Source of the DNA: Gammaproteobacteria bacterium
Lineage (GTDB): Bacteria > Pseudomonadota > Gammaproteobacteria > Xanthomonadales > SZUA-36
Length of the DNA stretch: 64,000 bases
Direction: 5' to 3'
Assembly (NCBI GenBank): GCA_024277815.1
Contig: JAJRUM010000058.1
Coordinates: forward strand, 1-64,000
The notes below the pieces were generated by a model. The model had not been told where the DNA came from. It saw only the letters and a program-made list of their open reading frames with translations, and searched no databases. Below are positions 18,821-29,282 of the stretch, one piece after another (the stretch's first letter is position 1; every line of letters begins with the position of its first letter). The position numbers and the translations under genes were made by a program.

Positions 18821-19437
18821 CAACAGATAGAAAACTTGTCTACATTCACGACCCCATGTGCAGTTGGTGCTGGGGTTTTAACCCGGTGTTTACGCAGTTG
18901 GCAGGCATTTTGCCGGACGACATTAAAGTGTCCCGGTTGCTGGGTGGGTTGGCACCGGATAGCGACGATCCCATGCCGGAGAGTATGCGGCGCTACCTTC
19001 GCCAGACCTGGAAGAAGATCGCTGCCAGCATCCCGGGCACCCGTTTTAACCACGATTTCTGGACCCGCTGCCAGCCCCGGCGTTCGACCTGGCCAGCCTG
19101 TCGTGCGGTGATCTCTGCGCGCCAGCAGGGAGTGGAGTTTGATGCCGCCATGACTCTGGCCATTCAGAAGGGGTATTACCTGCAGGCCAGAAACCCATCA
19201 GATGATGCCGTGCTGATTGAGTTTTCGGCTGAGCTGGGTCTGGATGCACAGGCCTTTGCGGAACAGTTGAACGCGAGTTCCACACATCGCGAACTGGAGC
19301 AGGAGATGCGTCAGGTTCAGCAGCTTGGGGTTACAACATTTCCTTCGCTGGTACTGTTAAGCGGAAGCCCGGCAAGACCGATAGAGGTTAACTACACCGA
19401 TGCGGAAGCCATGCTGACTGACATCATCCGTCAGTAA
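18817..19437 (+). CDS. DsbA-family (FrnE-like) thioredoxin-fold protein
   Basis: YIHDPMCSWCWGFNP active-site CSWC; FWTRCQPRRSTWPACRAV; GVTTFPSLVL; ATGA overlap with the upstream hydrolase. Confidence 0.85.
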   Translation: MTTDRKLVYIHDPMCSWCWGFNPVFTQLAGILPDDIKVSRLLGGLAPDSDDPMPESMRRYLRQTWKKIAASIPGTRFNHDFWTRCQPRRSTWPACRAVISARQQGVEFDAAMTLAIQKGYYLQARNPSDDAVLIEFSAELGLDAQAFAEQLNASSTHRELEQEMRQVQQLGVTTFPSLVLLSGSPARPIEVNYTDAEAMLTDIIRQ

Positions 19438-19442
19438 CCGCT

Positions 19443-22373
19443 TCAGGTTTCCCATTCCCCGGGCAGCGGGCAACTGCAAAACAGGTTTCTGTCACCGTAA
19501 ACATTGTCGATGCGGCTGACTGCCGGCCAGAATTTACCCTGCCACTGGGCCCCGGTTGGAAATGCAGCTGTTTCCCGGTTATATGGGTGGCTCCATTCCC
19601 CGACCAGATCGCGCTGGACGTGTGGCGCATTGACCAGCGGGTTGTCGTCCTTATCCATGCTGCCGTTTTCCACTGCTTTGATCTCGCGGTGAATGACCAG
19701 CATCGCGTCGCAGAAGCGGTCCATTTCGTACAGGGACTCACTCTCTGTCGGTTCGATCATCAGGGTGCCCGGCACCGGGAAGGACATGGTGGGCGCGTGG
19801 AAACCAAAATCGATCAGGCGCTTGGCGACGTCTTCTTCGGAAATACCGCTGGATTCTTTCAACGGACGCAAATCAATGATGCACTCGTGGGCGATGCGGC
19901 CATTGCGACCGGTGTATAAAACCGGAAATGCCGTGGCCAGCCGGTGGGCCATGTAGTTGGCGTTGAGTATCGCCACCTGGGTGGCCTTTTTCATGCCGGC
20001 GCCACCCATCATGGTGATATAGGCCCAGGTGATGGGCAGGATGCCGGCACTGCCCCAGGGGGCTGCCGCCACGGCACCGCTGCCGGGTTGGGTATTGGGT
20101 ATTTCGACCAATGAATGCCCGGGCAGGAAAGGTGCAAGGTGTGCACCGGTGCATATCGGGCCAACCCCCGGACCACCGCCGCCGTGCGGGATACAAAAAG
20201 TTTTGTGCAGGTTCAAATGCGATACATCTGCGCCGAATTTACCGGGCGCCGCACAGCCGACCAGCGCGTTCAGATTAGCGCCGTCGAGGTAAACCTGGCC
20301 ACCATACTGGTGTGTAATGTCGCAGATTTCGGTGATCTGCTGTTCAAAAACTCCGTGGGTAGAAGGGTAGGTGATCATCAGTGCCGCAAGTTCATCGGCA
20401 TGCTCTTCTGCCCTGGCACGCAGGTCATCCACATCGACATTGCCGTACTCATCACATTTGACGATGACGATTTTCATGCCGGCCATCGCTGCGCTCGCCG
20501 GGTTGGTGCCGTGTGCAGAGGATGGTATCAGGCAGACATGGCGGTGGCCTTCGCCTCTCGATTCATGCCAGCCCTTGATGGCCAGCAGGCCGGCGTACTC
20601 GCCTTGTGAGCCGGCATTGGGCTGCAGTGATACCGCATCATAGCCGGTGCAGACTTTCAGCATGTCCTCAAGATCACTGAATAACTGGTGGTAGCCCTGT
20701 GCCTGTTCGGGTGGCGCGAAAGGGTGCAGGTCTGAGAATTCCGGCCAGGTAATCGGCATCATCTCGGTGGTTGCGTTCAGCTTCATGGTACAGGAGCCGA
20801 GTGAAATCATGGCGTGGGTCAGTGACAGGTCGCGGTTCTCAAGGCGCTTGATATAGCGCAGCATCTCGGTTTCGGAGTGATAACGGGAAAATACCGGGTG
20901 CTCCAGCATTGTGCCTTGCCGTTGCAGGGCGCCGGGGATGGCAGAAAATTCGGCCGCCATGGCCTGGTCAATGGCTTCAATACTTTCCGCCTGTTGCTGG
21001 CCGCCATCTGGCCCGTAAAAGGCTTCCCACAGGCTGGCAAGATGCTGGCGGGTGGTCTTTTCGTTGATGCTGACACTCAGACCACCGTTGCCCCGGTACA
21101 AATTGAACCCGGCGGCTGCCGCGCGGGCATAAACCTGTTCAGCCTGCTCATCCGGCAAGTCGAAGGTCAGGGTGTCGAACCAGGCTTTATTGGCTGGCTG
21201 GATGCCCAGTGGTTCCAGCCCGGCTGCCAGCAGGCACGCCAGCCGGTGAATGCGTTGGGCGATGCGTTTGAGTCCGTCACTGCCGTGATAAACAGCATAC
21301 ATGCCAGCAATGACAGCCAGCAAAGCCTGCGAGGTGCAGATATTACTGGTCGCGTGATCGCGGCGGATATGTTGCTCGCGCGTTTGCAGCGCCATGCGCA
21401 GGGCAGGCTGGCCATGACGGTCCTGGGACACACCAATAATGCGGCCGGGTATGGAGCGCTTATAGCTGTCCCGGGTTGCGAAATAGGCAGCGTGGGGACC
21501 GCCGAAACCCATCGGCACGCCAAAGCGCTGTGAAGAACCGAGGCAGATATCCGCGCCGGCTTCACCCGGTGGTTGCAACAGAACCAGGCTCATCAGGTCG
21601 GCAGCTACCGCTACCAGCGTACCGCTGTCGTGGGCACTTTTAATCAACGGCGCAAGATCGGCTATGTCGCCTTGCGCGCCGGTGTATTCCAGCAGCGCAC
21701 CAAAATAGTCACCATCGCCAAGCAGTTCTGACGGCTCACCGACCACCAGCTGATAGCCAAAATGCCCGGCACGGGTTTGTAATACCTCCAACGTCTGGGG
21801 CAGCGTGCGTTGATCGACCAGAAAGCGTGTGCTCTTGTTCTTGCGGTTGATGCGCTTGAGCATGGCCATGGCTTCTGCTGCCGCAGTGGCCTCGTCCAGC
21901 AGTGATGCGTTGGCGAGCTCCATGGCAGTTAAATCGCAGATCATATGCTGGAAATTGAGCATAGCCTCAAGTCGTCCCTGAGATATCTCAGCCTGGTACG
22001 GCGTATAGGCCGTGTACCAGCCAGGGTTCTCGAGGATATTGCGCAGGATCACCGGTGGTGTGATGGTGTCGTGGTAGCCCATGCCGATCAGGCTGTGTTT
22101 GACCTCGTTGCGTTGCGCCATCTGGCGCAATGCGGCCAAAGTTTCATACTCGGTACGTGCCGCCGGCAGAGCCAGTGGTTCATCGCTGTAAATGGTTTCC
22201 GGAATGGTGCTTGCGACCAGTTCATCCAGGCTCTCAACGCCCAGCGTGGCCAGCATGTGGCAAAGCTGCTCTTCGTCCGGTCCAATGTGCCTGCGACTGA
22301 ACCCGGCACGATCTTCGAGTCGGGTTAACGGCGTGACAACGATGGTCTCAGGACGGCTATCTTTGGTCGGCAT
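19443..22373 (-). CDS. gcvP: Glycine dehydrogenase (aminomethyl-transferring), P-protein
   Basis: 976 aa; [80 protein letters not shown]-lysine motif. Confidence 0.97.
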   Translation of the reverse strand: MPTKDSRPETIVVTPLTRLEDRAGFSRRHIGPDEEQLCHMLATLGVESLDELVASTIPETIYSDEPLALPAARTEYETLAALRQMAQRNEVKHSLIGMGYHDTITPPVILRNILENPGWYTAYTPYQAEISQGRLEAMLNFQHMICDLTAMELANASLLDEATAAAEAMAMLKRINRKNKSTRFLVDQRTLPQTLEVLQTRAGHFGYQLVVGEPSELLGDGDYFGALLEYTGAQGDIADLAPLIKSAHDSGTLVAVAADLMSLVLLQPPGEAGADICLGSSQRFGVPMGFGGPHAAYFATRDSYKRSIPGRIIGVSQDRHGQPALRMALQTREQHIRRDHATSNICTSQALLAVIAGMYAVYHGSDGLKRIAQRIHRLACLLAAGLEPLGIQPANKAWFDTLTFDLPDEQAEQVYARAAAAGFNLYRGNGGLSVSINEKTTRQHLASLWEAFYGPDGGQQQAESIEAIDQAMAAEFSAIPGALQRQGTMLEHPVFSRYHSETEMLRYIKRLENRDLSLTHAMISLGSCTMKLNATTEMMPITWPEFSDLHPFAPPEQAQGYHQLFSDLEDMLKVCTGYDAVSLQPNAGSQGEYAGLLAIKGWHESRGEGHRHVCLIPSSAHGTNPASAAMAGMKIVIVKCDEYGNVDVDDLRARAEEHADELAALMITYPSTHGVFEQQITEICDITHQYGGQVYLDGANLNALVGCAAPGKFGADVSHLNLHKTFCIPHGGGGPGVGPICTGAHLAPFLPGHSLVEIPNTQPGSGAVAAAPWGSAGILPITWAYITMMGGAGMKKATQVAILNANYMAHRLATAFPVLYTGRNGRIAHECIIDLRPLKESSGISEEDVAKRLIDFGFHAPTMSFPVPGTLMIEPTESESLYEMDRFCDAMLVIHREIKAVENGSMDKDDNPLVNAPHVQRDLVGEWSHPYNRETAAFPTGAQWQGKFWPAVSRIDNVYGDRNLFCSCPLPGEWET

Positions 22374-22432
22374 ATTGTGGCCCGCAAGCAGTGTGGTTTG
22401 TAAGCCTCTATTTTACGCTTTTTCAACCGTGG

Positions 22433-23323
22433 TCAGGTTACCAGCGCAATAAAATAGTGGTCAACCAGCAGGAATATGAACAGCACCATCAGGTAGGTGA
22501 TCGAAAATGCGAAGGTGTGCATGGGTAACAGAACGTCCTTGCTTATCATCATGCGCAGGGCGTACCACAGAAAACCGGCATTGAGGACGCTGACGCCGGC
22601 GAGGTAGACCAGGCCGCTCATGCCCGTCAGGTACGGCAGTGTTGTAATAATGACCAGCAGGATGGTGTACAGCAATATCTGTAAGCGTGTGAATGCCGAA
22701 CCGTGGGTTACCGGCAACATGGGAATATCGACCAGCGCATATTCTTCTTTCCGGTATATCGCCAGCGCCCAGAAATGTGGCGGTGTCCAGATGAAGATAA
22801 TCAGGAACAGCAACATGGCCTGGGGATCAAGGCTGCCGGTAACAGCGGTCCAGCCCAGGATTGGAGGCGCGGCACCGGCAGCGCCGCCGATGACGATGTT
22901 TTGTGGCGTCGCCCGCTTCAGCCAGGCGGTATACACGATCGCGTAACCGATCAATGACAGGAAAGTCAGCATGGCCGTCAGCAGATTTACCCAGATGATC
23001 AGCATGGCCATAGCCAGTACGCCGAGGCCGATGGCGAACACTAAAACATTGCGCTCAGTCAGTTGACCGGTCGCCAGCGGCCGGTTGCGGGTGCGGGCCA
23101 TCTTCGCATCAATACGGTGATCCAGCAGGTGGTTGATCGCCGCTGCCGATGAAGCTGCCAGGCCAATGCCCAGCGTGCCTGCGAGCAGTGCACTCAGGGG
23201 CGGCCAGCCTGGCACTGCCAAAAACATTCCCACTACGGCAGTAAATACGATCAGCACAACCACGCGTGGTTTACACAGTTGCAGGTACTGGTTGAAGTTG
23301 GCCGGGTTGAATTTGGCTGGCAC
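22433..23323 (-). CDS. ctaB: Protoheme IX farnesyltransferase (heme O synthase)
   Basis: UbiA family; [43 protein letters not shown]; multi-TM; in the heme A/cox cluster. Confidence 0.95.
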   Translation of the reverse strand: MPAKFNPANFNQYLQLCKPRVVVLIVFTAVVGMFLAVPGWPPLSALLAGTLGIGLAASSAAAINHLLDHRIDAKMARTRNRPLATGQLTERNVLVFAIGLGVLAMAMLIIWVNLLTAMLTFLSLIGYAIVYTAWLKRATPQNIVIGGAAGAAPPILGWTAVTGSLDPQAMLLFLIIFIWTPPHFWALAIYRKEEYALVDIPMLPVTHGSAFTRLQILLYTILLVIITTLPYLTGMSGLVYLAGVSVLNAGFLWYALRMMISKDVLLPMHTFAFSITYLMVLFIFLLVDHYFIALVT

Positions 23324-23329
23324 GGCTTG

Positions 23330-24322
23330 TCAGTACTCCGGGCGGTTGGTTTTGTTCAAAAGCCACAGCAGGGTCGCCAGCAGCAATACTGCACCGGCAT
23401 TATGTGCGACTGCGTTGGCCAGCGGCAGGAACAGCGCAACATTAAGCACACCGAGCGTAAACTGGGCCAGCACCAGCGTCATCAGCAGTCTTCCTCCGGT
23501 TTGCAGGCGTGGAATTTTAAACAGCCGGAACGCCAGGGTCAGCAGGATGATCAGTGTTACCACGGCGCCGATTCTGTGGGCCATGTGAACGGCAATTCTG
23601 GATCGCTGGTCGAGGATGCCACCCTCGTAGTTGACCCCGACCTCGCGCCACAGGATAAAGCCTTCACGGAAGTTTGCTTCAGGCCACCACTGGCCGGTGC
23701 ATTTCGGCACATCCGGGCAGGCCAGTGCGGCATAGTTGGCGCTGGTCCAGCCGCCGAGGGCGATTTGCATGACCAGCACTGTGATGGCGGCGATGATGGT
23801 GGGTCGAATTTTGCGGGATTTCCTGTCCGGTTCCGAGGTCGCTCGACGGCGGCTTGAGAACATCAGCCACAGGATCATCGAGAAGCTTGTCAGGCCGCCC
23901 AGCAGGTGGGCCATTACAATGATGGGCTTGAGCTTCAGCGTGACGGTCCACATCCCCAGCAAGGCCTGAAAAATAATCAATATCACCAGTACTGCTGTAA
24001 GCGCTTTCACATTTCTGTTGGCATTCGGATCGCGCCACACCAGCCAGGTGAGTGCAAAAACCAGCAGCATCAGCGTTCCGGCCAGGTAACGATGTACCAT
24101 TTCACGCCAGGCCTTGGTGGATTCGAAAGGCCGCTCCGGAAAGGCCTCGTTGGCGCTGGCAATTTCATGCGTAGCATCCGGCCAGGTGAGCTGGCCATAG
24201 CAGCCCGGCCAATCCGGACAGCCCAGACCCGCGTGGGAGAGCCGTACCCAGGCTCCGAGCACGATGACACAAAAAGCAATGATTGCGGCGAGCCTGGCAA
24301 GTTTGTAAATAGTCGGGTTCAT
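23330..24322 (-). CDS. ctaA: Heme A synthase
   Basis: COX15/CtaA family; WVRLSHAGLGCPDWPGCYGQ, MVHRYLAG, GGWTSANYAALACPDVPKC, HMAHRIGAV. Confidence 0.93.
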   Translation of the reverse strand: MNPTIYKLARLAAIIAFCVIVLGAWVRLSHAGLGCPDWPGCYGQLTWPDATHEIASANEAFPERPFESTKAWREMVHRYLAGTLMLLVFALTWLVWRDPNANRNVKALTAVLVILIIFQALLGMWTVTLKLKPIIVMAHLLGGLTSFSMILWLMFSSRRRATSEPDRKSRKIRPTIIAAITVLVMQIALGGWTSANYAALACPDVPKCTGQWWPEANFREGFILWREVGVNYEGGILDQRSRIAVHMAHRIGAVVTLIILLTLAFRLFKIPRLQTGGRLLMTLVLAQFTLGVLNVALFLPLANAVAHNAGAVLLLATLLWLLNKTNRPEY

Positions 24323-24921
24323 GGCACGTTATCCTGCTTGGACCAATTCAGCAAACGCTTGAGATCCTTGTTGATATTACCTGGGTTGGCGCCCACTCTG
24401 TAAGCAAGTATAACGTTGCCCAGAGGGTCAGCGACATACGTGCGAATACCACTTGGCGAGTCTTTCTCCGGACTGAGATCAGTACTGATTTGAGCCAGGG
24501 TTGCCAGTGTTTCGGCAGGTGCTTCTGCAATAAAATTCAATTCCTGATAGATCGATTCAAGCTTGGATTGTAGCGCGGAATCTGCTTTGTTTTCATGCAA
24601 AATTACAATTGAAAGGTACTTGCCCTGCCGCCCGAGTGCGCGGTGGATTTGGCGCATTGCGACGATATCATCGATACACCCCCGGTCGCAGTTACCCGCG
24701 ACCACGTACAGCAGCAACCAGTTACCATTGAAGCGATTGCCTTCCTGCTGGAGTGGCCCGGCCGGCAACGGCACGGGTGGTTGCACCAGCAGGCCATAAT
24801 TCCTGAGCTCAGTGGGTTGGTAGCCCCACCAGGAAGAGCGCATCATCAACACCAATAGCAGGGGCGCAAGGAAAAGGGCAAAAATAGCCACCAGGGTGAC
24901 TTGTTGACGGGTCATGCTCAT
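24319..24921 (-). CDS. Membrane-anchored thioredoxin-like cox-cluster protein, distantly SCO-like, with a CxxxC motif
   Basis: One N-terminal TM, then WLLLYVVAGNCDRGCIDDIVAMRQIHRALG; lies between surf1 and ctaA, as does an uncharacterised gene in the Pseudomonas aa3 cluster. Confidence 0.65.
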   Translation of the reverse strand: MSMTRQQVTLVAIFALFLAPLLLVLMMRSSWWGYQPTELRNYGLLVQPPVPLPAGPLQQEGNRFNGNWLLLYVVAGNCDRGCIDDIVAMRQIHRALGRQGKYLSIVILHENKADSALQSKLESIYQELNFIAEAPAETLATLAQISTDLSPEKDSPSGIRTYVADPLGNVILAYRVGANPGNINKDLKRLLNWSKQDNVP

Positions 24922-24924
24922 GGC

Positions 24925-25656
24925 TTAGCTCTCATTTAACAGGGACTCACGCGCTCTTCTGATGCCGTTGAATATCCACAGGATGATGCTGATGGTAGCC
25001 AGTCCGAACCACTGGACTGCGTAGGCTTTGTGCTTGTTGGATGTCAAAAACACCGGTTGCCAGTCGCGCCCCTCGAAACCATCTTGTTCTGTTGCTGACA
25101 ATTGTATAACCCAATTGGGCAGCGGTTCATTGAGCGCGACGGATATGTCTTTGGGGCTCAGGTAGGTGACCAGTTGCGGCCACTGGTCGCTGACCAATGC
25201 ATCCGCCGGGCCAAGCATCCGGCCGGGCATCGGGTAAATATTGAGTATGCCCCGCAGCACTGTCGGCTGTTGTGGGGTCGGGATTTTCGGTAGTGTCGTG
25301 CGGTCAGCCATGGGTAGCCAACCCCGGTTGACCAGGATAACCGTGCCTTCGTGTGTATAGAAAGGTGTAAAAACATGTACGCCCGCGCGACCGTGCCAGA
25401 TCTGGTTATCCAGCAGTATATGGCGCTTATTGTCATACCGTCCGCCGGTGTCAATTCGCGCAAAGCGGCTTTCCTGTGCGATGGCCGTTTCCAGCAGCAG
25501 GGGCTTTGCGGTTACAAATTGTTGCTCAATGGCGGCTTTCCCGGCACTGCGTTTTGCCTGCCATAAGCCCAGGTTCGTAAACAGCACCGCGAGCAGGAAA
25601 AGTATCGTGGTGGCCAGCAGCGACGGTTTGAAAAAGCGGGATACTTTGCTGCTCAT
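24925..25656 (-). CDS. SURF1 family cytochrome oxidase assembly protein
   Basis: LGLWQAKRSAGKAAIEQQF, GGRYDNKRHILLDNQ, GVHVFTPFYTHEGTVILVNRGWLP, HKAYAVQWFGLA. Confidence 0.93.
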   Translation of the reverse strand: MSSKVSRFFKPSLLATTILFLLAVLFTNLGLWQAKRSAGKAAIEQQFVTAKPLLLETAIAQESRFARIDTGGRYDNKRHILLDNQIWHGRAGVHVFTPFYTHEGTVILVNRGWLPMADRTTLPKIPTPQQPTVLRGILNIYPMPGRMLGPADALVSDQWPQLVTYLSPKDISVALNEPLPNWVIQLSATEQDGFEGRDWQPVFLTSNKHKAYAVQWFGLATISIILWIFNGIRRARESLLNES

Positions 25657-25697
25657 GATTGCTTATACTGGTGTTCTTTCAACATCGGTAACCGGGT

Positions 25698-25919
25698 ATG
25701 TTCGTTAAAGCCATTATTGTCGCGTTCCTGCTGGTCATCCTGTACACACTGGGGTCGTCTTTCTTTTTCATGGTCAAAGACAAAGGTCAAGGCGACAGGA
25801 TGCTGAAACGGCTGATGTGGCGAATAGGCCTTTCCATATTCCTGCTGCTAGCCCTTTACGTCATGTTTTCCCTAGGGTGGATTCAGCCTTCACGGGGACC
25901 GGTCAATTATAGCGGCTGA
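25698..25919 (+). CDS. DUF2909-like twin-transmembrane protein (73 aa)
   Basis: Two TM segments (KAIIVAFLLVILYTLGSSFFFMV, IGLSIFLLLALYVMFSLGW); divergent from surf1 inside the cox cluster. Confidence 0.75.
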   Translation: MFVKAIIVAFLLVILYTLGSSFFFMVKDKGQGDRMLKRLMWRIGLSIFLLLALYVMFSLGWIQPSRGPVNYSG

Positions 25920-25954
25920 AGTTGCAAAGCCCCATCTAAAAATCCATTTATCCA

Positions 25955-25990
25955 AATTGATTAAGCCCGCAAACGCGGGCTTAATCAATT
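25955..25990. terminator. Bidirectional terminator between convergent DUF2909-like gene and cox3
   Basis: aattgattaagcccgc-aaac-gcgggcttaatcaatt: perfect 16-bp stem with 4-nt loop, A/T-rich outer stem on both sides. Confidence 0.85.
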
Positions 25991-26035
25991 GTGCACATCA
26001 GCCTGTTTCAGCAGGCTGGCTGTGGCCGGTCAGTG

Positions 26036-26905
26036 TTACAGCACGTAGACAAATATAAACAGTCCCAGCCACACCACGTCAACGAAATGCCAATACCAGG
26101 CAACGGCTTCAAAAGCGAAGTGGTTGCGGGGTTTGAAATGGCCTTTCATGCTGCGCAGCATGATCACCGTCAGCATGATGGCACCCAGCGTTACGTGCAT
26201 GCCGTGGAAACCGGTCAGCATGAAGAACGTTGCGCCGTAAATGCCTGAGCCCAGCGTCAGCCCCAGCTCGGTATAGGCTTCGATATATTCGTGCGCCTGC
26301 AGGTAAACAAAGAAGAAGCCCAATGACACGGTGGCGGCCAGCCACAACACCAGCCATTTGCGGTTTTCACTCCTCAGCGCATGGTGGGCGAGGGTCACCG
26401 TCAGGCCTGAAGACAGCAGTATCAGGGTATTAATAAACGGTACGCCGAACGCGGGAATGGTGCTGAATTCACCACCGACATTGCCTGGGCCATTGGTCGG
26501 CCAGACAGCATTGTATCCCTGATACAGTACTTCATTGGTGATCGCCCCGGCGCCTTCACCACCCAGCCAGGGCACTGACAGTGCACGGACGTAGAACAGG
26601 GTGCCAAAGAAGACTGCGAAGAACATCACTTCGGAGTAAATAAACCAGGACATGCCAAGCCGGTATGAACCATCGACCTGGGCATTGTACAAGCCCGCCT
26701 GGCTTTCACGGATGACTGTTCCAAACCAGCCAAACAGCATGAAAACAAGGATTGCCAGACCCAGCCAGAATGTCCACTCGGCAGATGCAGAGCCATTCAT
26801 CCAGTTGGCTGCGCTGACCAGCATGGTGATCATTCCCAATGACCCCACAATCGGCCATTTTGAGCCATGGGGTACGTAATATGCGCCTTCTGCGTGTTGT
26901 GCCAT
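26036..26905 (-). CDS. ctaE: Cytochrome c oxidase subunit III
   Basis: COX3 motifs: YYVPHGSKWPIVGSLG, SEVMFFAVFFGTLFY, HALRSENRKWLVLWLAATVSLGFFFVYLQAHEY, GFHGMHVTLGAIML, WYWHFVDVVWLGLFIFVYVL. Confidence 0.96.
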   Translation of the reverse strand: MAQHAEGAYYVPHGSKWPIVGSLGMITMLVSAANWMNGSASAEWTFWLGLAILVFMLFGWFGTVIRESQAGLYNAQVDGSYRLGMSWFIYSEVMFFAVFFGTLFYVRALSVPWLGGEGAGAITNEVLYQGYNAVWPTNGPGNVGGEFSTIPAFGVPFINTLILLSSGLTVTLAHHALRSENRKWLVLWLAATVSLGFFFVYLQAHEYIEAYTELGLTLGSGIYGATFFMLTGFHGMHVTLGAIMLTVIMLRSMKGHFKPRNHFAFEAVAWYWHFVDVVWLGLFIFVYVL

Positions 26906-26948
26906 ATCGATTTCTCGTATTCTCTCTGGTTTATAGGTATTAATTTAT

Positions 26949-27496
26949 CTAGTGGTGATTCATGCCACCCGACGGTGTGTAGCCTTGCCGGTAGAATGTG
27001 TAGGACAAAGTGATGTCCTTGATGTGTTCCGGCAGATCATCTTTTATATAAAAATATACCGGCATTTCCCTGCTCTCATGGGGCTGCAGGGTTTGCTCGG
27101 TAAAACAAAAACACTCGGTCTTGACAAAATACAGGCTGGCCTCTGGCGGCGCCACGTTATAAGTCGCCTGGCCGGTGAGTGCTTCGTCGCTCGGGTTCAT
27201 CGCCAGGTACAAAGCTTTGCTGGGTACACCGAGGTTGTACTCGTGGACCTTTTCTTTGGCCTGGAATACCCATGGCAAAGATGAATTGACGGTTGCATCA
27301 AAGCGGATACTCACGACCCGGTGTGATGCCACTGCCTGGTTATTGTTTTCCGAAATCTGTATCGCCCGTCCACCGAGGCCGGTGACATCACAAAATACGT
27401 TGTACAGCGGCCACAGGGCAAAACCGAAGCCAAACATGCCAATCGCCATCAGCACCAGGCGCCGGATGGTTTTGCGGTTTTTTTGCTGTTGGTTCA
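26949..27496 (-). CDS. ctaG: Cytochrome c oxidase assembly protein CtaG/Cox11
   Basis: MFGFGFALWPLYNVFCDVTGLGGRA; KTECFCFTEQTLQPHESREMPVYFYI (CFCF copper motif); start placed at internal Met (MNQQQKNRK), 2 nt after the stop of the 43-aa ORF. Confidence 0.93.
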
Positions 27497-27498
27497 TC

Positions 27499-27630
27499 TC
27501 AGCGCCCCATGACGGCGGCGCCGATAAATGTTGCAAAAATTACCACGGCAATTAGACCGAGTATCCACGCGGTTCTTACCGCGTTGGCCCGCTTGCGCTG
27601 TTGCTCGCGTGCTTGCAGATCGTTATTCAT
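27499..27630 (-). CDS. 43-aa single-TM small protein in the cox cluster (absent from the supplied ORF track)
   Basis: Reverse-strand translation MNNDLQAREQQRKRANAVRTAWILGLIAVVIFATFIGAAVMGR*; fills the coxA-cox11 gap, stop 2 nt before the Cox11 start. Confidence 0.75.
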   Translation of the reverse strand: MNNDLQAREQQRKRANAVRTAWILGLIAVVIFATFIGAAVMGR

Positions 27631-27650
27631 CAATAGTGCCAGCTATCCGT

Positions 27651-29282
27651 CTAGTCTGCATGCCTGACCATGTTGTGGGACACTTCAGGCGGCGTGGTGA
27701 AACTGTGGTAAGGCGGTGGAGATGAGAGCGTCCACTCCAGACCGCGGGCACCTTCCCATACCTGTCCGGTCGCCTTGACCTTGCTTCTGAATATACAATG
27801 CAGGATGACGCCAACAAAGATCAGCTGGGTTGCACCGAACGCAAAGCCACCGATCGACGAAATCATGTTGAAATCTGCAAACTGCGGCGAATAATCCGGA
27901 ATCCTGCGCGGCATGCCGGCCAGTCCCAGGTAGTGTTGCGGGAAGAACAGCACGTTGACAAATATGGTCGACAGCCAGAAATGGATTTTGCCCCATTTTT
28001 CGGAGTACATATTGCCGGTAAACTTGGGCAGCCAGTAATAGGTTGCGGCCATCAGCGCGAACACCGCGCCGGGTACCAGTACATAGTGGAAATGCGCCAC
28101 CACGAAATAGGTGTCGTGATACTGGAAGTCGGCAGCGGTGATGGCCAGCATCAAGCCGGAGAAACCACCAATGGTGAACAGCACGACAAAACCAATCGCA
28201 AACAGCATCGGTGTCTCAAAGGTCATCGAACCCTTCCACATGGTGCTGACCCAGTTGAAAACCTTCACGCCGGTGGGCACGGAAATCAACATGGTTGCAT
28301 ACATGAAGAACAACTCGCCTTGCAGCGGCATACCCACCGTAAACATGTGGTGCGCCCAAACGATAAACGAAAGGAACGCGATGGTTGCTGTTGCATAAAC
28401 CATCGAGGAATAACCAAACAGCGGTTTACGCGAGAAGGTCGGCAGGATTTCGGAGATAACCCCGAAAGCCGGCAGGATCATGATGTAGACCTCGGGGTGG
28501 CCAAAGAACCAGAAAATATGCTGGAACATGACCGGGTCACCACCGCCTGCGGCGTTGAAGAAATTGGTACCGAAGAAATGATCGGTCAACAACATGGTCA
28601 CCGCACCCGCCAGTACCGGCATAACGGCAATTAACAGGAATGCGGTAATCAGCCAGGTCCAGACAAACATCGGCATACGCAGCAGCGTCATGCCGGGTGC
28701 CCGCATGTTCAGGATCGTGGCAATAATATTGATTGAACCCATGATGGAAGAGATGCCCAGCATGTGCACGGCAAACACCACGAATGCCAGGCTGTTGCCG
28801 GTTTGCAGTACCAGTGGCGGGTACAGGGTCCAGCCGGAAGCCGGTCCGCCGGAGTCCATGAACAAGGTGGAAAGCAGCATGGTGAATGCGAATGGCAGTA
28901 TCCAGAAGCTCCAGTTATTCATGCGTGGCAGTGCCATATCCGGCGCGCCGACCATCATTGGCACCAGCCAGTTGGCAAAACCGACCCAGGCGGGCATCAC
29001 CGCGCCAAAGACCATCACCAGCGCATGCATGGTTGTCATCTGGTTGAAAAAGTCTGGCTCGACCAGTTGCAGTCCGGGCATGAACAGTTCAGCACGGATG
29101 ACCATGGCCATTGAGCCACCCACCAGGAACGCGATCAGTGACAGGAAGAGGTACAGCGTGCCAATGTCTTTGTGGTTGGTGGTGAACAGCCAGCGATTCA
29201 GGAAACCTTTGGGCTTGTGATCGTGATCATCGTGTCCGTCATGGGCGTGATCAAGGTCATTGGAAGTAATATCGGTACTCAT
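27651..29282 (-). CDS. ctaD: Cytochrome c oxidase subunit I
   Basis: HCO family: FTTNHKDIGTLYL, WIFWFFGHPEVYIMILPAFG-like (FWFFGHPEVYIMILPAFGVIS), HDTYFVVAHFHYVL, HHMFTVG. Confidence 0.97.
   Translation of the reverse strand: MSTDITSNDLDHAHDGHDDHDHKPKGFLNRWLFTTNHKDIGTLYLFLSLIAFLVGGSMAMVIRAELFMPGLQLVEPDFFNQMTTMHALVMVFGAVMPAWVGFANWLVPMMVGAPDMALPRMNNWSFWILPFAFTMLLSTLFMDSGGPASGWTLYPPLVLQTGNSLAFVVFAVHMLGISSIMGSINIIATILNMRAPGMTLLRMPMFVWTWLITAFLLIAVMPVLAGAVTMLLTDHFFGTNFFNAAGGGDPVMFQHIFWFFGHPEVYIMILPAFGVISEILPTFSRKPLFGYSSMVYATATIAFLSFIVWAHHMFTVGMPLQGELFFMYATMLISVPTGVKVFNWVSTMWKGSMTFETPMLFAIGFVVLFTIGGFSGLMLAITAADFQYHDTYFVVAHFHYVLVPGAVFALMAATYYWLPKFTGNMYSEKWGKIHFWLSTIFVNVLFFPQHYLGLAGMPRRIPDYSPQFADFNMISSIGGFAFGATQLIFVGVILHCIFRSKVKATGQVWEGARGLEWTLSSPPPYHSFTTPPEVSHNMVRHAD

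Noticed and set aside
22374-22433. Glycine riboswitch upstream of gcvP
   Set aside because: Only about 60 bp separates gcvP from ctaB, which reads away on the same strand; no tandem aptamer-like sequence is present
27798-28634. 278-aa + strand ORF opposite coxA, and similar long antisense ORFs (20877-21533, 52560-53312, 32726-33400, 2917-3495)
   Set aside because: Each lies wholly antisense to a confidently identified conserved gene, shows biased composition typical of shadow frames in GC-rich DNA, and has no recognisable domain
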